Positions 27,319 through 36,859 of a DNA stretch of 64,000 bases are shown here, in pieces (position 1 is the stretch's first letter; the number at the start of each line of letters is the position of its first letter). The position numbers and the translations under genes were made by a program. Location: contig NZ_VFWZ01000002.1 of the NCBI RefSeq assembly GCF_006443095.1, forward strand, positions 558,001 to 622,000, read 5' to 3'. Under the pieces are notes generated by a model. It did not search any database. It saw nothing but the letters and a program-made list of their open reading frames with translations, and was not told the origin of the DNA. The stretch comes from Aquimarina algicola. GTDB taxonomy: Bacteria; Bacteroidota; Bacteroidia; Flavobacteriales; Flavobacteriaceae.

Positions 27319-30300
27319 TTAAAATCTTGCATTAAACCCTAAAGAAAAAGTTCTGGCTCTTGGATATGTAGAATAATCAATTCCAAAAGAGGGAACTCCA
27401 TCAACTGCTTTATTTACATTCACTTCCGGATCAAATCCATCATAAGGTGTTATTACAAATATATTTTGTCCTGTAGCATAAAAACGTAATGAATCGATCC
27501 ATTTACCTATTTTATCTCCATTAAGCGTATATCCAAGAGTTAAATTATTTAACCTAAGAAAATCTCCACTTTTTAAATATTGTGTAGAAGGTTTTGGTGT
27601 TTGATTTGCTTCTCCTGAAGCTACAACTTGTTCTGTAACATTACCCCCTGCGGCAAGTGCTCCGGCAGTAAAAATAGCATTGGCAGTATTGTCATAAATT
27701 TGATGTCCATATGCTCCATTAAAAAATACACTAACATCAAGATTTTTATATCTAAAAGCTGATGATATCCCTATTGTAAAATCCGGATTTGGGTCTCCTA
27801 CAAAAGCTCTATCTCCCTCTCCCGGTGCAGTAATACCACTAGAGGTATCAATCCCATCTCCATCTAAGTCAGCATAGCTAGATACTCCGTTCTCGTCAAA
27901 CCCTTCCCAAATTGGTAAGTAAAAGGCATTAATCGGCTGACCGTCAAATAATAGCTGAGCACGTTGCCCTGTTAATCCTTGTCCGTTAAGTTCTCCTGTC
28001 AAGATTCCTGCAGGGAATATGCTCGATACATTATTAAGTTCATTACTTAAGAAACTTGCATTTACACCTACTTCCCAACTTATATCTTCATTATCAATGA
28101 TAATTCCATTTATAGCGATATCTACACCCGAGTTTTCTACCTCAACTCCGTCTAGATTTCTCCAAATAAATACATTAGGAGCTTGTTGTCCAGCTCGAGT
28201 TCTAAATAACAAATCTTCTGTCGTCCTTTGGTAATAATCAACTGACCCCGTTATTCGGTTATCCAAAAAACCAAAATCAATACCTGCATTGATTTGTACG
28301 GTACTTTCCCATTTTAAATTTGGATTACCCACTGTAGATTGTACAATACCTCCTGATCCGTCTGGAGTAAACTGTGTTTGAGCGGAACCCGAAGGGAATT
28401 CCTGATTACCGGTAAGACCATATCCTACTCTTAGTTTAAGATCACTAAACGTATCCGGAATAAAATCTTCTTGAGAAAGTCGCCATGCCACTGCTGCAGA
28501 AGGGAAATATCCATATTGCTCATCATCTCCAAAACGACTTGAGCCATCTGCTCTTAATGTAGCTGTTATCAAGTACTTATCGTATAAGGTCACATTTGCT
28601 CTACCAAAATAAGATTGTAATTCTGTATTAGGATCAAAGAAAGAAGTGTTTCCTCCTGATAATGTATTATCAGAATTAAGAGTCGGAGCAGGTCGCTCTG
28701 ATCCGAAGTTTACATTATTAATATATAGATTTTGATCATCTATAGAAAAATCTTGTACCCTTAGATTATCTCCCCTTCGTTCAAACTGCTGGTAAGAATA
28801 TCCTACCACAGCGTCCAAAAATACAGCATCATTTAATTGCTTATTGTAATTAAGTGTGTGTTCAAATAACAAGTTAGACGTAAATATATTTTGTATATCT
28901 GCAATACCTCCATTAACAAAGTTGGCTTGCATTAATCTTGAAATCCCTATTCTACGTTTTGATTCTGTTCTACCGACACCAAAGTTAAATTTGTAACTAA
29001 AGGCATCTGTAAAACTATATGTCGCTGACAAATTTCCTAAAATATTAGTCGTTTCTGCCAAATCTGTATAATATTCTAAGAATGCAAGTGGATTACGTGG
29101 ATTATCATTGAATTGTAAAAAACTCCCATCAGGATTAAAGAGTGAACGGGTAGGATTCCAACGTAATGCTGATATTATCAAATCTCCTTCAGCCGTTGCA
29201 TTTTCAGCAAGTGCGGTAGCTTCATCTTTTATAAATGAAGTAATTAATTTTGTATCGATTTGAAGTTTTTCGTCAAAGAATTTTTCTGTAAGATTAAGTG
29301 TTCCTGTATATTTTTCCTGTCCAGTATTCTTAATAATCCCTTCTTGATCTTGTAATGATAATGAGAATCGATATCTACCTGTATCAGAACCGCCTCCGTA
29401 GCTCAAATTGTAATTTTGAGTAATTGCTGTTCTCAATATTTCATCTAAAGCATCAACATCTTGTCCAAAATCAAGACCTGGCTCTCCTATAGCATTAACC
29501 GCAGAAGAGAACCCACTTGCATCTAATAAATCATATTCATTAGCAATAGAAGATACACTTATGGCAGAAGAAAAATCTAGTTGTGGTTTTCCTGATTTTC
29601 CTTTTTTGGTAGTAATGATTACTACACCGTTTGATCCTCTTGATCCATAAATAGCGGTGGCGGATGCATCTTTCAATACGTCGATACTAGCAATGTCATT
29701 TGGATTAATAAAGTTCAAAGGGTTTCTTGCAGAAGAACGACCTGTTCCAACATCTGTTCCTGCACTGGTATTACCTCCATCCAAAGGAACTCCATCTACA
29801 ACAATTAATGGATTATTACCTCCTCGAATAGAAGATGTACCCCTAATCCGTATATTATTGGCTGCACCTGGTTCTCCACTCGCAGCAGTAACTTGTACTC
29901 CGGCAACTCTACCTTGTATTAGCTGATCTGGAGAGTTTTGTACCCCTTGGTTGAAGTCTTCTGGTTTTACTGTTGCTACTGCTCCTGTAATGTCTTTTTT
30001 CCTTACTGTACCATAACCTACAACAACTACCTGCTCAAGTTCTGCAGCATCTTCTTCCATTGTCACATTAATAGTAGTTTGCCCTGCTACTGCTATTTCT
30101 TGAGCTTTGAATCCTACATAACTGAATACTAAAACAGCATCTTCAGGAACATTTTCAAGAACGTATTTTCCATCAAAATCGGAGACAGTTCCGTTTGCTG
30201 TTCCCCTCACAAGAACATTTACTCCCGGAATTGGTCCTCCTGCATCATTTACGACCCCTGAAACCGTAATCTGAGAAAACACCATACTCCCCTGTAAAAA

Positions 30301-30342
30301 TACCAGAAGATATATGAGTTTTTTAAGTATCATACTTTTCAT
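27319..30342 (-). CDS. SusC/RagA-family TonB-linked outer-membrane receptor
   Basis: An active outer-membrane importer of 1,007 residues. The signal peptide ends near SMVFSQ. A carboxypeptidase-like regulatory domain follows (VNDAGGPIPGVNVLVRGTAN), then the SusC signature and TonB plug (around residues 110-240: VVGYGTVRKKDITGAVATVK, SIDVLKDASATAIYGSRGSN) and a 22-strand-type barrel ending in aromatic FNARF. It is the first gene of the minus-strand set and is divergent from a LacI regulator. It would pass the bound substrate to the periplasm using TonB energy. Confidence 0.95.
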   Translation of the reverse strand: MKSMILKKLIYLLVFLQGSMVFSQITVSGVVNDAGGPIPGVNVLVRGTANGTVSDFDGKYVLENVPEDAVLVFSYVGFKAQEIAVAGQTTINVTMEEDAAELEQVVVVGYGTVRKKDITGAVATVKPEDFNQGVQNSPDQLIQGRVAGVQVTAASGEPGAANNIRIRGTSSIRGGNNPLIVVDGVPLDGGNTSAGTDVGTGRSSARNPLNFINPNDIASIDVLKDASATAIYGSRGSNGVVIITTKKGKSGKPQLDFSSAISVSSIANEYDLLDASGFSSAVNAIGEPGLDFGQDVDALDEILRTAITQNYNLSYGGGSDTGRYRFSLSLQDQEGIIKNTGQEKYTGTLNLTEKFFDEKLQIDTKLITSFIKDEATALAENATAEGDLIISALRWNPTRSLFNPDGSFLQFNDNPRNPLAFLEYYTDLAETTNILGNLSATYSFTDAFSYKFNFGVGRTESKRRIGISRLMQANFVNGGIADIQNIFTSNLLFEHTLNYNKQLNDAVFLDAVVGYSYQQFERRGDNLRVQDFSIDDQNLYINNVNFGSERPAPTLNSDNTLSGGNTSFFDPNTELQSYFGRANVTLYDKYLITATLRADGSSRFGDDEQYGYFPSAAVAWRLSQEDFIPDTFSDLKLRVGYGLTGNQEFPSGSAQTQFTPDGSGGIVQSTVGNPNLKWESTVQINAGIDFGFLDNRITGSVDYYQRTTEDLLFRTRAGQQAPNVFIWRNLDGVEVENSGVDIAINGIIIDNEDISWEVGVNASFLSNELNNVSSIFPAGILTGELNGQGLTGQRAQLLFDGQPINAFYLPIWEGFDENGVSSYADLDGDGIDTSSGITAPGEGDRAFVGDPNPDFTIGISSAFRYKNLDVSVFFNGAYGHQIYDNTANAIFTAGALAAGGNVTEQVVASGEANQTPKPSTQYLKSGDFLRLNNLTLGYTLNGDKIGKWIDSLRFYATGQNIFVITPYDGFDPEVNVNKAVDGVPSFGIDYSTYPRARTFSLGFNARF

Positions 30343-31077
30343 AATATAGAGTTTGATTTTTAATTTGAATTATTTTTAGTTACTATTTGTTTTAAATACT
30401 TTTTTTGAATTGTAATCATGGAACATCCATGCCTTCTTTATCATTTTGACTAACTCTGCAACTATATAATAAAAAACATAACAAAATCTAGCTACAAAAA
30501 ATGTGAATGTCCCATAGATTACAAATACAAGAAGTCTCTTTTCAAAGAAACTCCTTTACTAACAAACAAAAATTATTTACGCTTTCTACTATAAACATAT
30601 TTGTTATTCTAATCTCAACACTCATGATACATACTAAGATTTTATAAATGTATTATGAGTATTAAAATTTGATTTTTAATTAATAATTGTGTACTTCAGC
30701 ATATCTAAACAAAACATCAAATCAACTAGAATATGAACCATTTCAATTGTTTTTCTAGTTATAAAACAACTTTACTTTTATTCTTACTGCATTTTAAACA
30801 ACATTTGTATAGTAGATACAATATTATTTATCTTAAATTAGTGAGTTATAATACATTTTTAATAAAGTCAAATTTTAAGAAGATTTCTTTATTAAAGATA
30901 TTCAATTTTGAACATATTTCATTATCAAATATTCAAAATTTACGTATAACTATTACAAATTACTAAACTATTAACAAAACCAAAAAACAATCCTTTAGTT
31001 TTAAAAAAACAAACGTTTGTATTATTGTTTTTTTACTAAAATTAAAGTTTTAATAACAATTTTTTAACTAAATTATA
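30343..31077. promoter_or_regulatory. 735-bp divergent regulatory region between susC-like and lacI-like genes
   Basis: The stretch is very AT-rich and holds no convincing gene. It carries the LacI-type operator at 31009-31020. A near-consensus -7 element for the SusC direction (CAAAATCTA read on plus, one base too long in the spacer) lies near 30480. The length allows a long SusC leader. Confidence 0.5.
31009..31020. promoter_or_regulatory. LacI-type operator
   Basis: ACAAACGTTTGT is a perfect 12-bp palindrome centred on CG, the usual form of LacI-family sites. It lies 58 nt before the LacI-type gene and 667 nt from the SusC start. Autoregulation is the simplest reading. Confidence 0.7.
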
Positions 31078-32112
31078 GTGGGATTCAAAAAAAATCGTAT
31101 AAAACTTGAAGATATTGCTAATAAGCTTAATTTATCTATTGCTACTGTCTCTAGAGCTTTGGATCAAAATCCTAGAGTAAAGCAGAGTACTCGTGAAAAA
31201 GTTATTCAAACAGCTAATGATATGGGATACATGCCCAACCAAATTGCAAAAAGTCTGAGTTCTGGAAAAACTAATATCATTGGTGTTATTATACCAAGAT
31301 ATGATGAACCTTTTTTTATCGAAGTTTGTAGAGGCATTGATCACTATGTTAGCACACATAATTACAAGATTTTAATAAGTTCATCAAGAAATTCTTTTGA
31401 TTCTGAGGTCGAAAACCTTGCTTCTTTTGAAAGAGGCTTGGTAGATGGTATTATATTATCTCCTACTCATGAAACAAAAACATTCTCGCATATCAAAAAT
31501 GTAATCAATGCAGGAATACCTGTGGTATTATTCGATAATATTATAGAAGAAATGCACGGGGCTGACCATGTCCTGATTGATGATAAAAAAGCAGCATTTT
31601 CTGCTGTAGAGTTTTTTATTAAAAAAGGAAAAAAACAGATTGCCTTTATAGGAGGGGCCAAAGAGAAAAAAGTTTTCAAAGATCGTTTTGAAGGGTATAA
31701 AGAAGCACTCAATACTTATAATATCCCAATGAATCAAAATTTAATTTTACATTGTAATTCTCTAGACCGCAAATCAGACAATATCGAAATCAACTCTTTT
31801 TTTAATTCACCTCAAATTAAACCTGATGCGGTTTTTACCTGTACAGATAATTACGGTTTACTCACTATGAAAACCCTTCTTAAATTAGGATACAAAATTC
31901 CAGAAGATATTTCGGTGATAGGATTTGGAGATCTAGGCTTAGCGGATGTATTTGTCCCCTCTCTTACATGCGTAGCCCAACCAAGTTTTGAAATGGGGCA
32001 AAAAGTTGCTGAATTATTAATTAATCAGCTTAGTGAGCCTGAAAACATCAACCATCAAAAAAAAGTAATAACGCTTGACACTAAAATTATTTTAAGAGAG
32101 AGTACACCTTAA
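31078..32112 (+). CDS. LacI-family regulator next to the SusCD locus
   Basis: A sugar-responsive type repressor or activator of 344 residues. The N-terminal helix-turn-helix (IKLEDIANKLNLSIATVSRA) and hinge (NQIAKSLSSGKTNIIGVIIP) are followed by a periplasmic-binding-protein fold ending in EDISVIGFGDLGLA. The start is a GTG: an in-frame TAA lies only two codons upstream (31069) and no ATG is available before the DNA-binding domain. Divergent orientation and the palindrome at 31009 make the SusCD genes and itself the likely targets. Confidence 0.9.
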   Translation: MGFKKNRIKLEDIANKLNLSIATVSRALDQNPRVKQSTREKVIQTANDMGYMPNQIAKSLSSGKTNIIGVIIPRYDEPFFIEVCRGIDHYVSTHNYKILISSSRNSFDSEVENLASFERGLVDGIILSPTHETKTFSHIKNVINAGIPVVLFDNIIEEMHGADHVLIDDKKAAFSAVEFFIKKGKKQIAFIGGAKEKKVFKDRFEGYKEALNTYNIPMNQNLILHCNSLDRKSDNIEINSFFNSPQIKPDAVFTCTDNYGLLTMKTLLKLGYKIPEDISVIGFGDLGLADVFVPSLTCVAQPSFEMGQKVAELLINQLSEPENINHQKKVITLDTKIILRESTP

Positions 32113-32354
32113 AAACCTAGCTCTTTTTGTCTACCCCAATAATAACATTCTTCTTTAGTATCACTACAGGAAAAATAGTCTCTTTCATCAAAAATTCTAG
32201 TTCAAGAATAACATTTTTTTGAAAGTTATAACTAAAACCTAAGCAGTTCTTCTCGAAAAATTCAACCTTACATATTCAACAGCGAACCGCAACTTGACAA
32301 TCCGGCATTGTAACATTACCCGAGCTTAATCGTCAGAAGATAAAATTCTAGTAT

Positions 32355-33182
32355 ATGAAAAACATCTCTCCTTTTGCCATTGGTATATCTATAATACTTA
32401 TCATCGGTTTAATTATGCAAATACCATTTAATCAAATTCTGACAGAAGACTATTTTTCATCATTTCAAATTGAGTATATCGCATTAACACTCAAAATGTC
32501 AATGATTTTTGTCGTTAGCTTAATAGGTATTAAAAAATTTCAGGTACGGTCTTTATCCGGTTTATCCTTTAATTATAAATGGACATCTAAACTACTTAAT
32601 GTAATCCCTGCTTATCTTTTTTTAATTGGCATTTCATCTTTTATGGGCAAAAACCTAACAGTAATCCAAATACCAAACCTTTTCCTATTATTGTTAGCTT
32701 GTTTATCTGTTGGTTTTGCAGAAGAGTTCATGTTTAGAGGTCTTCTACAATCTCTTTTTATTCAAAAATATATATCTAAGAAAAATAGTCTCTTTTTTAT
32801 GGTCTTATATCCTGCTATATTTTTTGGAGTTTCTCATCTTCTCAACCTAATGGTCAATCCCAATATTCCTCAAGTAATTGTGCAAGCTGTGTATGCTGTA
32901 TTTATTGGGTTTTTCTTTGGTGTACTTTTGTTAAAAACAAATAAGCTAATCCCTATAGCCATTACACATGGACTTATTAATTTTTTCTTCTTATTCAACT
33001 CGCTCCCAAGCATGAATAATTCTGTAGAAATTGAGACAGAACCTCAAATACAAGCTTCTTTTGTAGAGCAGATTTTAGGATATGCGATACCTCTTCTTAT
33101 GTTCGTACCGTTATTTATTATTGGTATAATAATTCTTAAAAAAATAAAAAAAGAACAGATTCAGAAAAAAATAGACAAATGA
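32355..33182 (+). CDS. CPBP-family intramembrane glutamic endopeptidase
   Basis: A multi-pass membrane protease of 275 residues with about seven helices. The CPBP/Abi motifs are complete: E123-E124-x3-R128 in FAEEFMFRG, FFGVSH with H161, and H205-x3-N209 in THGLINF. Relatives process prenylated proteins in eukaryotes and bacteriocins or peptides in bacteria. Nothing nearby gives a substrate. It follows the LacI gene by 242 nt, within which no further gene was seen. Confidence 0.88.
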   Translation: MKNISPFAIGISIILIIGLIMQIPFNQILTEDYFSSFQIEYIALTLKMSMIFVVSLIGIKKFQVRSLSGLSFNYKWTSKLLNVIPAYLFLIGISSFMGKNLTVIQIPNLFLLLLACLSVGFAEEFMFRGLLQSLFIQKYISKKNSLFFMVLYPAIFFGVSHLLNLMVNPNIPQVIVQAVYAVFIGFFFGVLLLKTNKLIPIAITHGLINFFFLFNSLPSMNNSVEIETEPQIQASFVEQILGYAIPLLMFVPLFIIGIIILKKIKKEQIQKKIDK

Positions 33183-33247
33183 TACTTGATACTAAAAATT
33201 CTTATGATCTGATCTAACTGATACTAAAAAAGTTCACAAAAGCTATT

Positions 33248-34291
33248 TTAATGCGTAGAATCTCTAACAATCAATGAAGTTTTAACAATCTCTGTTTTGG
33301 TAATATTACTTTCTTTTTCTAGATCGTCATCCAGCTTATCAATTAATATTTGAGCTGCTATAGCACCAAGCTCTTCTGCATGTTGAGAAACTGTTGTGAG
33401 TTTTGGATAAGAATGCTTAGAAAGAAGACCATCTGTAAATCCTATTACCGAAATATCTTCTGGAATTTTGTACCCCAATTTATGTGAGATATTAATGGCA
33501 ATAGCTGCTGCGGTCTCATCCAAACCAAGAACTGCATCGATTTGATGTTCTTTTAGAAAATTTTCTATTTCATTTTCAATAGCATTAGAATTCTTTTCTA
33601 CCAACTCAATAATAGTATCTTTTACAAAAAGATCTATCAAAGACACCTCAGAATTGGCATCAACGGCTTCTCTAGCTCCCTTGAGCCTCAGTTTTGCCAC
33701 ACTCAAATCTCCAATTGTTGTAATCACAGCTATTTTTTTACATCCTGTATCAATAAGATATTGCATTGCATTTTTTGAAGCTACTTTATCATCAACAATC
33801 ACCTTATCACATTCTACTTCTTCACTCACACGATCAAACATTACAATCGGTACATTATCTCTTTTTAATACTTTAAAATGATCAAGTTTATTGTGAATCT
33901 GAGTTTCTTGGCTAAGTGCTGCAATAAAACCATCTACACTACTATAATTTAGCATTTCTACATATTCTACCTCTTTTTGATATGACTCGTTTGTAATACA
34001 GGTAACGATTTTATATCCATTTTTTGAAGCTTCTTTTTCTATACCAAATAATGCTTTTGCAAAAAAGTGATTTAAAATTTCGGGTAAAATAACACCAATA
34101 GTTTTGGTTTTATTACTTTTTAAACTTACCGCAAGTGCATTGGGTTTATAATTATAAAAATTAGCTAATTCATGTACTCTGTTAATCGTCTTTTCGCTAA
34201 TCTCAGGATCATTCTTTAGTGATTTTGAGACTGTAGAAATAGAAAGGTTTAATTCTTTTGCGAGTTGTTTTAGCGTAACTTTTTTCCTCAT
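33248..34291 (-). CDS. LacI-family regulator upstream of the arsenosugar cluster
   Basis: A LacI-type regulator of 347 residues with helix-turn-helix VTLKQLAKELNLSISTVSKS and a sugar-binding-type core (EDISVIGFTDGLLS). The ATG at 34291 starts directly before the DNA-binding domain and is chosen over an in-frame ATG 25 codons further upstream. It is divergent from the arsenosugar-type genes that begin at 34560; whether it controls them is unknown. Carbohydrate-linked control is the usual task of this family. Confidence 0.88.
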   Translation of the reverse strand: MRKKVTLKQLAKELNLSISTVSKSLKNDPEISEKTINRVHELANFYNYKPNALAVSLKSNKTKTIGVILPEILNHFFAKALFGIEKEASKNGYKIVTCITNESYQKEVEYVEMLNYSSVDGFIAALSQETQIHNKLDHFKVLKRDNVPIVMFDRVSEEVECDKVIVDDKVASKNAMQYLIDTGCKKIAVITTIGDLSVAKLRLKGAREAVDANSEVSLIDLFVKDTIIELVEKNSNAIENEIENFLKEHQIDAVLGLDETAAAIAINISHKLGYKIPEDISVIGFTDGLLSKHSYPKLTTVSQHAEELGAIAAQILIDKLDDDLEKESNITKTEIVKTSLIVRDSTH

Positions 34292-34422
34292 GACTTCAAT
34301 TTTAATGATTTCTTGTGTTTTTGCAAGATTTCTGCTCCTAAAATAAGCTTTTTTATAAATGTACAATCCATATCATAACCAGTTTATCTTACTTATTGTG
34401 ATTATTTTTAATAAAAAAATTA

Positions 34423-34437
34423 CTTTTTGGCAAAAAG
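34423..34437. promoter_or_regulatory. 7-1-7 palindrome in front of the arsenosugar cluster
   Basis: CTTTTTG-G-CAAAAAG is a perfect palindrome lying 122 nt before the first plus-strand gene and 131 nt before the divergent LacI start. It could be an operator for either gene. Its simple composition makes chance occurrence possible. Confidence 0.3.
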
Positions 34438-34559
34438 GGTATTTTAACTTAATTATCTTTAAATTTCAAAAAATAAAACAACTCGATTGTAAGTATAACT
34501 CTATAAAGAACGACTTATGTAATCTTAAGTCTGTTATTTTAATTAAAGAATAAAACAGC

Positions 34560-34895
34560 ATGTCAAAAACATATTACGATCCTGCAGATCTTAGAAAGTT
34601 TGGAAAAATCACAGAATGGAGCGAAGAATTAGGAAATAAATTCTTTGACTATTATGGTAAAGTGTTTGAAGAAGGAGCACTTACTGCCAGAGAGAAATCA
34701 CTAATTGCATTGGCTGTTTCTCATGTTGTAAAATGTCCTTATTGTATTGATGCATATACAAAAGACGGATTGCAACGTGGTATTACCAAAGAAGAAATGA
34801 TGGAAGCCGTACATGCGGGAGCTGCAATAGAAAGCGGAGCGACCCTAGTTCATGGGGTGCAAATGATGAATAAATATGATAAATTATCAATGTAA
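34560..34895 (+). CDS. arsenosugar biosynthesis-associated peroxidase-like (AhpD-fold) protein
   Basis: A carboxymuconolactone-decarboxylase/AhpD-fold protein of 111 residues. The redox pair is C59-P-Y-C62 in VVKCPYCIDAYTKDG; the histidine that follows the pair in true AhpD is Tyr66 here, as expected for the branch that accompanies ArsS. The exact reaction is not known; a thiol or arsenical redox step is a reasonable inference. It is the first gene of the cluster, 111 nt before arsS. Confidence 0.85.
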   Translation: MSKTYYDPADLRKFGKITEWSEELGNKFFDYYGKVFEEGALTAREKSLIALAVSHVVKCPYCIDAYTKDGLQRGITKEEMMEAVHAGAAIESGATLVHGVQMMNKYDKLSM

Positions 34896-35006
34896 CATTT
34901 TTATGATTTAAAAAAACATTTGATAGTTATCATACATATAAAATAACTATATATTAATTTCTATACCATATTGAAATTAATGACGAGAACAAATCAATAG
35001 TCAAAA

Positions 35007-36074
35007 ATGCCTGAGATTAAATCCAAACAATCCTTACAAAAAAGAAATAATCAGCTTGCCAATGCACAAAGGCAGTTAGAGATCCTTAATAATGGAATCT
35101 TTGCAAATGGAGAGCTCCCTAAGTTTGCTGATAAAATAGCTGAAATTGATCAATATCCCTTACGGCCAAAGAAACTTGAAATTCTTCAAATCAATGTTGG
35201 CTATATGTGTAACCAAGTTTGTGAACATTGTCATGTAGATGCAGGTCCCGATCGTAAAGAGATTATGACCAAAGAAACAATGAAACAATGTTTGGAAGTA
35301 ATCAAAAAAACAGGAGCACATACTCTTGACCTTACAGGAGGAGCACCAGAGATGAACCCAAATTTCAGATGGTTTGTTGAAGAAGCCAGTAAAGCAGGGA
35401 TAAAAGACTTTATTGTACGTAGTAATCTTACTATTATTAGAGCGAACAAAAAATACTATGATCTCCCGGATTTTTTTGCAAAACACAATGTACATGTAGT
35501 ATCATCTATGCCACATTGGACAAGAGGCAAAACAGACAAACAAAGGGGTGATGGCGTTTTTGACAAATCTATAAAGGCCCTACAAGAATTAAATGAACGA
35601 GGGTATGGTATGCCTGATAGTAATCTAAAGTTAGATTTGGTCTATAATCCGTCAGGAGCATTTTTACCTAGCGATCAGGCCGCAATGGAAAAAGATTTTA
35701 AAAAAGCACTAATAGAAGATTTCGGCATCCATTTTCATAACCTTTTTGCCATTACCAATCTACCCATTAGTAGATTTCTAGATTACCTGATTGCCTCAGA
35801 AAATTACGAGGACTATATGTACGCACTGGTAGAAGCCTATAATCCATCTGCAGTAGCAAATGTAATGTGTACCAATACCATATCGGTAAGCTGGGATGGC
35901 TGGTTATATGATTGTGATTTTAATCAGATGCTAGGACTAAAAGTAGCCAGCAAAGTAAAACACATCAGTGAGTACAACGAAGAAATATTACAAAACAGAG
36001 ATATTGTAATCTCACAACATTGTTATGGATGCACTGCCGGAGCAGGAAGCAGCTGTCAAGGCACAGTAGCATAA
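35007..36074 (+). CDS. arsS: arsenosugar biosynthesis radical SAM protein ArsS
   Basis: A radical SAM enzyme of 355 residues. The [4Fe-4S] motif is C68-x3-C72-x2-C75 (MCNQVCEHCHVDAGP), and LDLTGGAPEMN is the SAM-binding GGE-like region. The C-terminal DUF3641 part ends in a cysteine-rich CYGCTAGAGSSCQG. In cyanobacteria ArsS joins dimethylarsenite to the 5'-deoxyadenosyl group of SAM, the committing step towards arsenosugars. The following DUF2064 gene starts 10 nt after its stop. Confidence 0.93.
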   Translation: MPEIKSKQSLQKRNNQLANAQRQLEILNNGIFANGELPKFADKIAEIDQYPLRPKKLEILQINVGYMCNQVCEHCHVDAGPDRKEIMTKETMKQCLEVIKKTGAHTLDLTGGAPEMNPNFRWFVEEASKAGIKDFIVRSNLTIIRANKKYYDLPDFFAKHNVHVVSSMPHWTRGKTDKQRGDGVFDKSIKALQELNERGYGMPDSNLKLDLVYNPSGAFLPSDQAAMEKDFKKALIEDFGIHFHNLFAITNLPISRFLDYLIASENYEDYMYALVEAYNPSAVANVMCTNTISVSWDGWLYDCDFNQMLGLKVASKVKHISEYNEEILQNRDIVISQHCYGCTAGAGSSCQGTVA

Positions 36075-36084
36075 GTAGTAACGT

Positions 36085-36768
36085 ATGAATCAAAAAACCG
36101 CAATATTAGTTTTTGCCAATTCTTCTGAAGAAGAAATACGTCATAAACCTATTTCTGGCGGTAAACAACTTTTTTCTGCGCTTAACGCACATACGCAACA
36201 TATAGTAAAGAGTACAGCTCTCCCGTATTTTGTATATACCGAAAATGAGCAACAAGGACATACATTTGGAGAGCGTTTTGTAAATGCAATACAAGATATA
36301 TACGACAAAGGTTTTGAGAATGTAATTACCATAGGTAATGATACTCCTCATCTACAAAAAAAACATCTCCTAGAAACAGTAAAACAGCTCAAAAGTAATA
36401 CGTTTGTACTTGGCCCCTCTACAGATGGTGGTTTCTACCTTATGGGATTACACAAATCCCAATTTAAGATTGATGTTCTCTTAAGGCTTCCTTGGCAATC
36501 AAGAGAATTATCAGATTGTATCCAAAGATGGATTCGCCAATCCAAAATTGAAGTTATTTCACTAGAGGTTTTAGAAGATATTGACACCGTCAAAGATTTA
36601 AAATCTGTTTTTGATTCTTTTAAAACACTTCCTAGAGAACTTATAACAATTATTCAAAAAATATTAAACCATAATACGCAGTGTATTAACACCTGTGCGC
36701 ATTATGTATATTCTTATCATATTCTTCCATTTTTTAATAAAGGATCTCCTTTTATCACTTTCGCATAA
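36085..36768 (+). CDS. divergent DUF2064 (TIGR04282-like) glycosyltransferase-fold protein
   Basis: A protein of 227 residues related to the TIGR04282 glycosyltransferase encoded at 44915. The two share the middle motifs (GNDTPHL here versus GSDMYDL; GPSTDGGFYLMG versus GPAEDGGYYLFG). The N-terminal nucleotide-binding signature G-x-CKTRL of the other copy is absent here, and the C-terminus is extended. It may therefore have lost catalysis or use a different donor. Position directly after arsS suggests a place in the same pathway. Confidence 0.75.
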   Translation: MNQKTAILVFANSSEEEIRHKPISGGKQLFSALNAHTQHIVKSTALPYFVYTENEQQGHTFGERFVNAIQDIYDKGFENVITIGNDTPHLQKKHLLETVKQLKSNTFVLGPSTDGGFYLMGLHKSQFKIDVLLRLPWQSRELSDCIQRWIRQSKIEVISLEVLEDIDTVKDLKSVFDSFKTLPRELITIIQKILNHNTQCINTCAHYVYSYHILPFFNKGSPFITFA

Positions 36769-36859
36769 CACACGCTAACAACTGTATTGTTTCTCAAAAT
36801 TTATAGAAACATTATAAGGTTGCGATCCATTATTTTTTTATTAAAATCAAACATATTAA

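Noticed and set aside
30733..30966. A 77-codon open frame in the region between the SusC and LacI genes
   Set aside because: Its composition is that of AT-rich non-coding DNA, it has no recognisable domain or start signal, and it lies in a divergent regulatory gap.
33248..34291. LacI-type protein as a dedicated arsenic sensor
   Set aside because: Nothing in its sequence (no cysteine trio for As(III)) supports metal sensing; only its position links it to the cluster.
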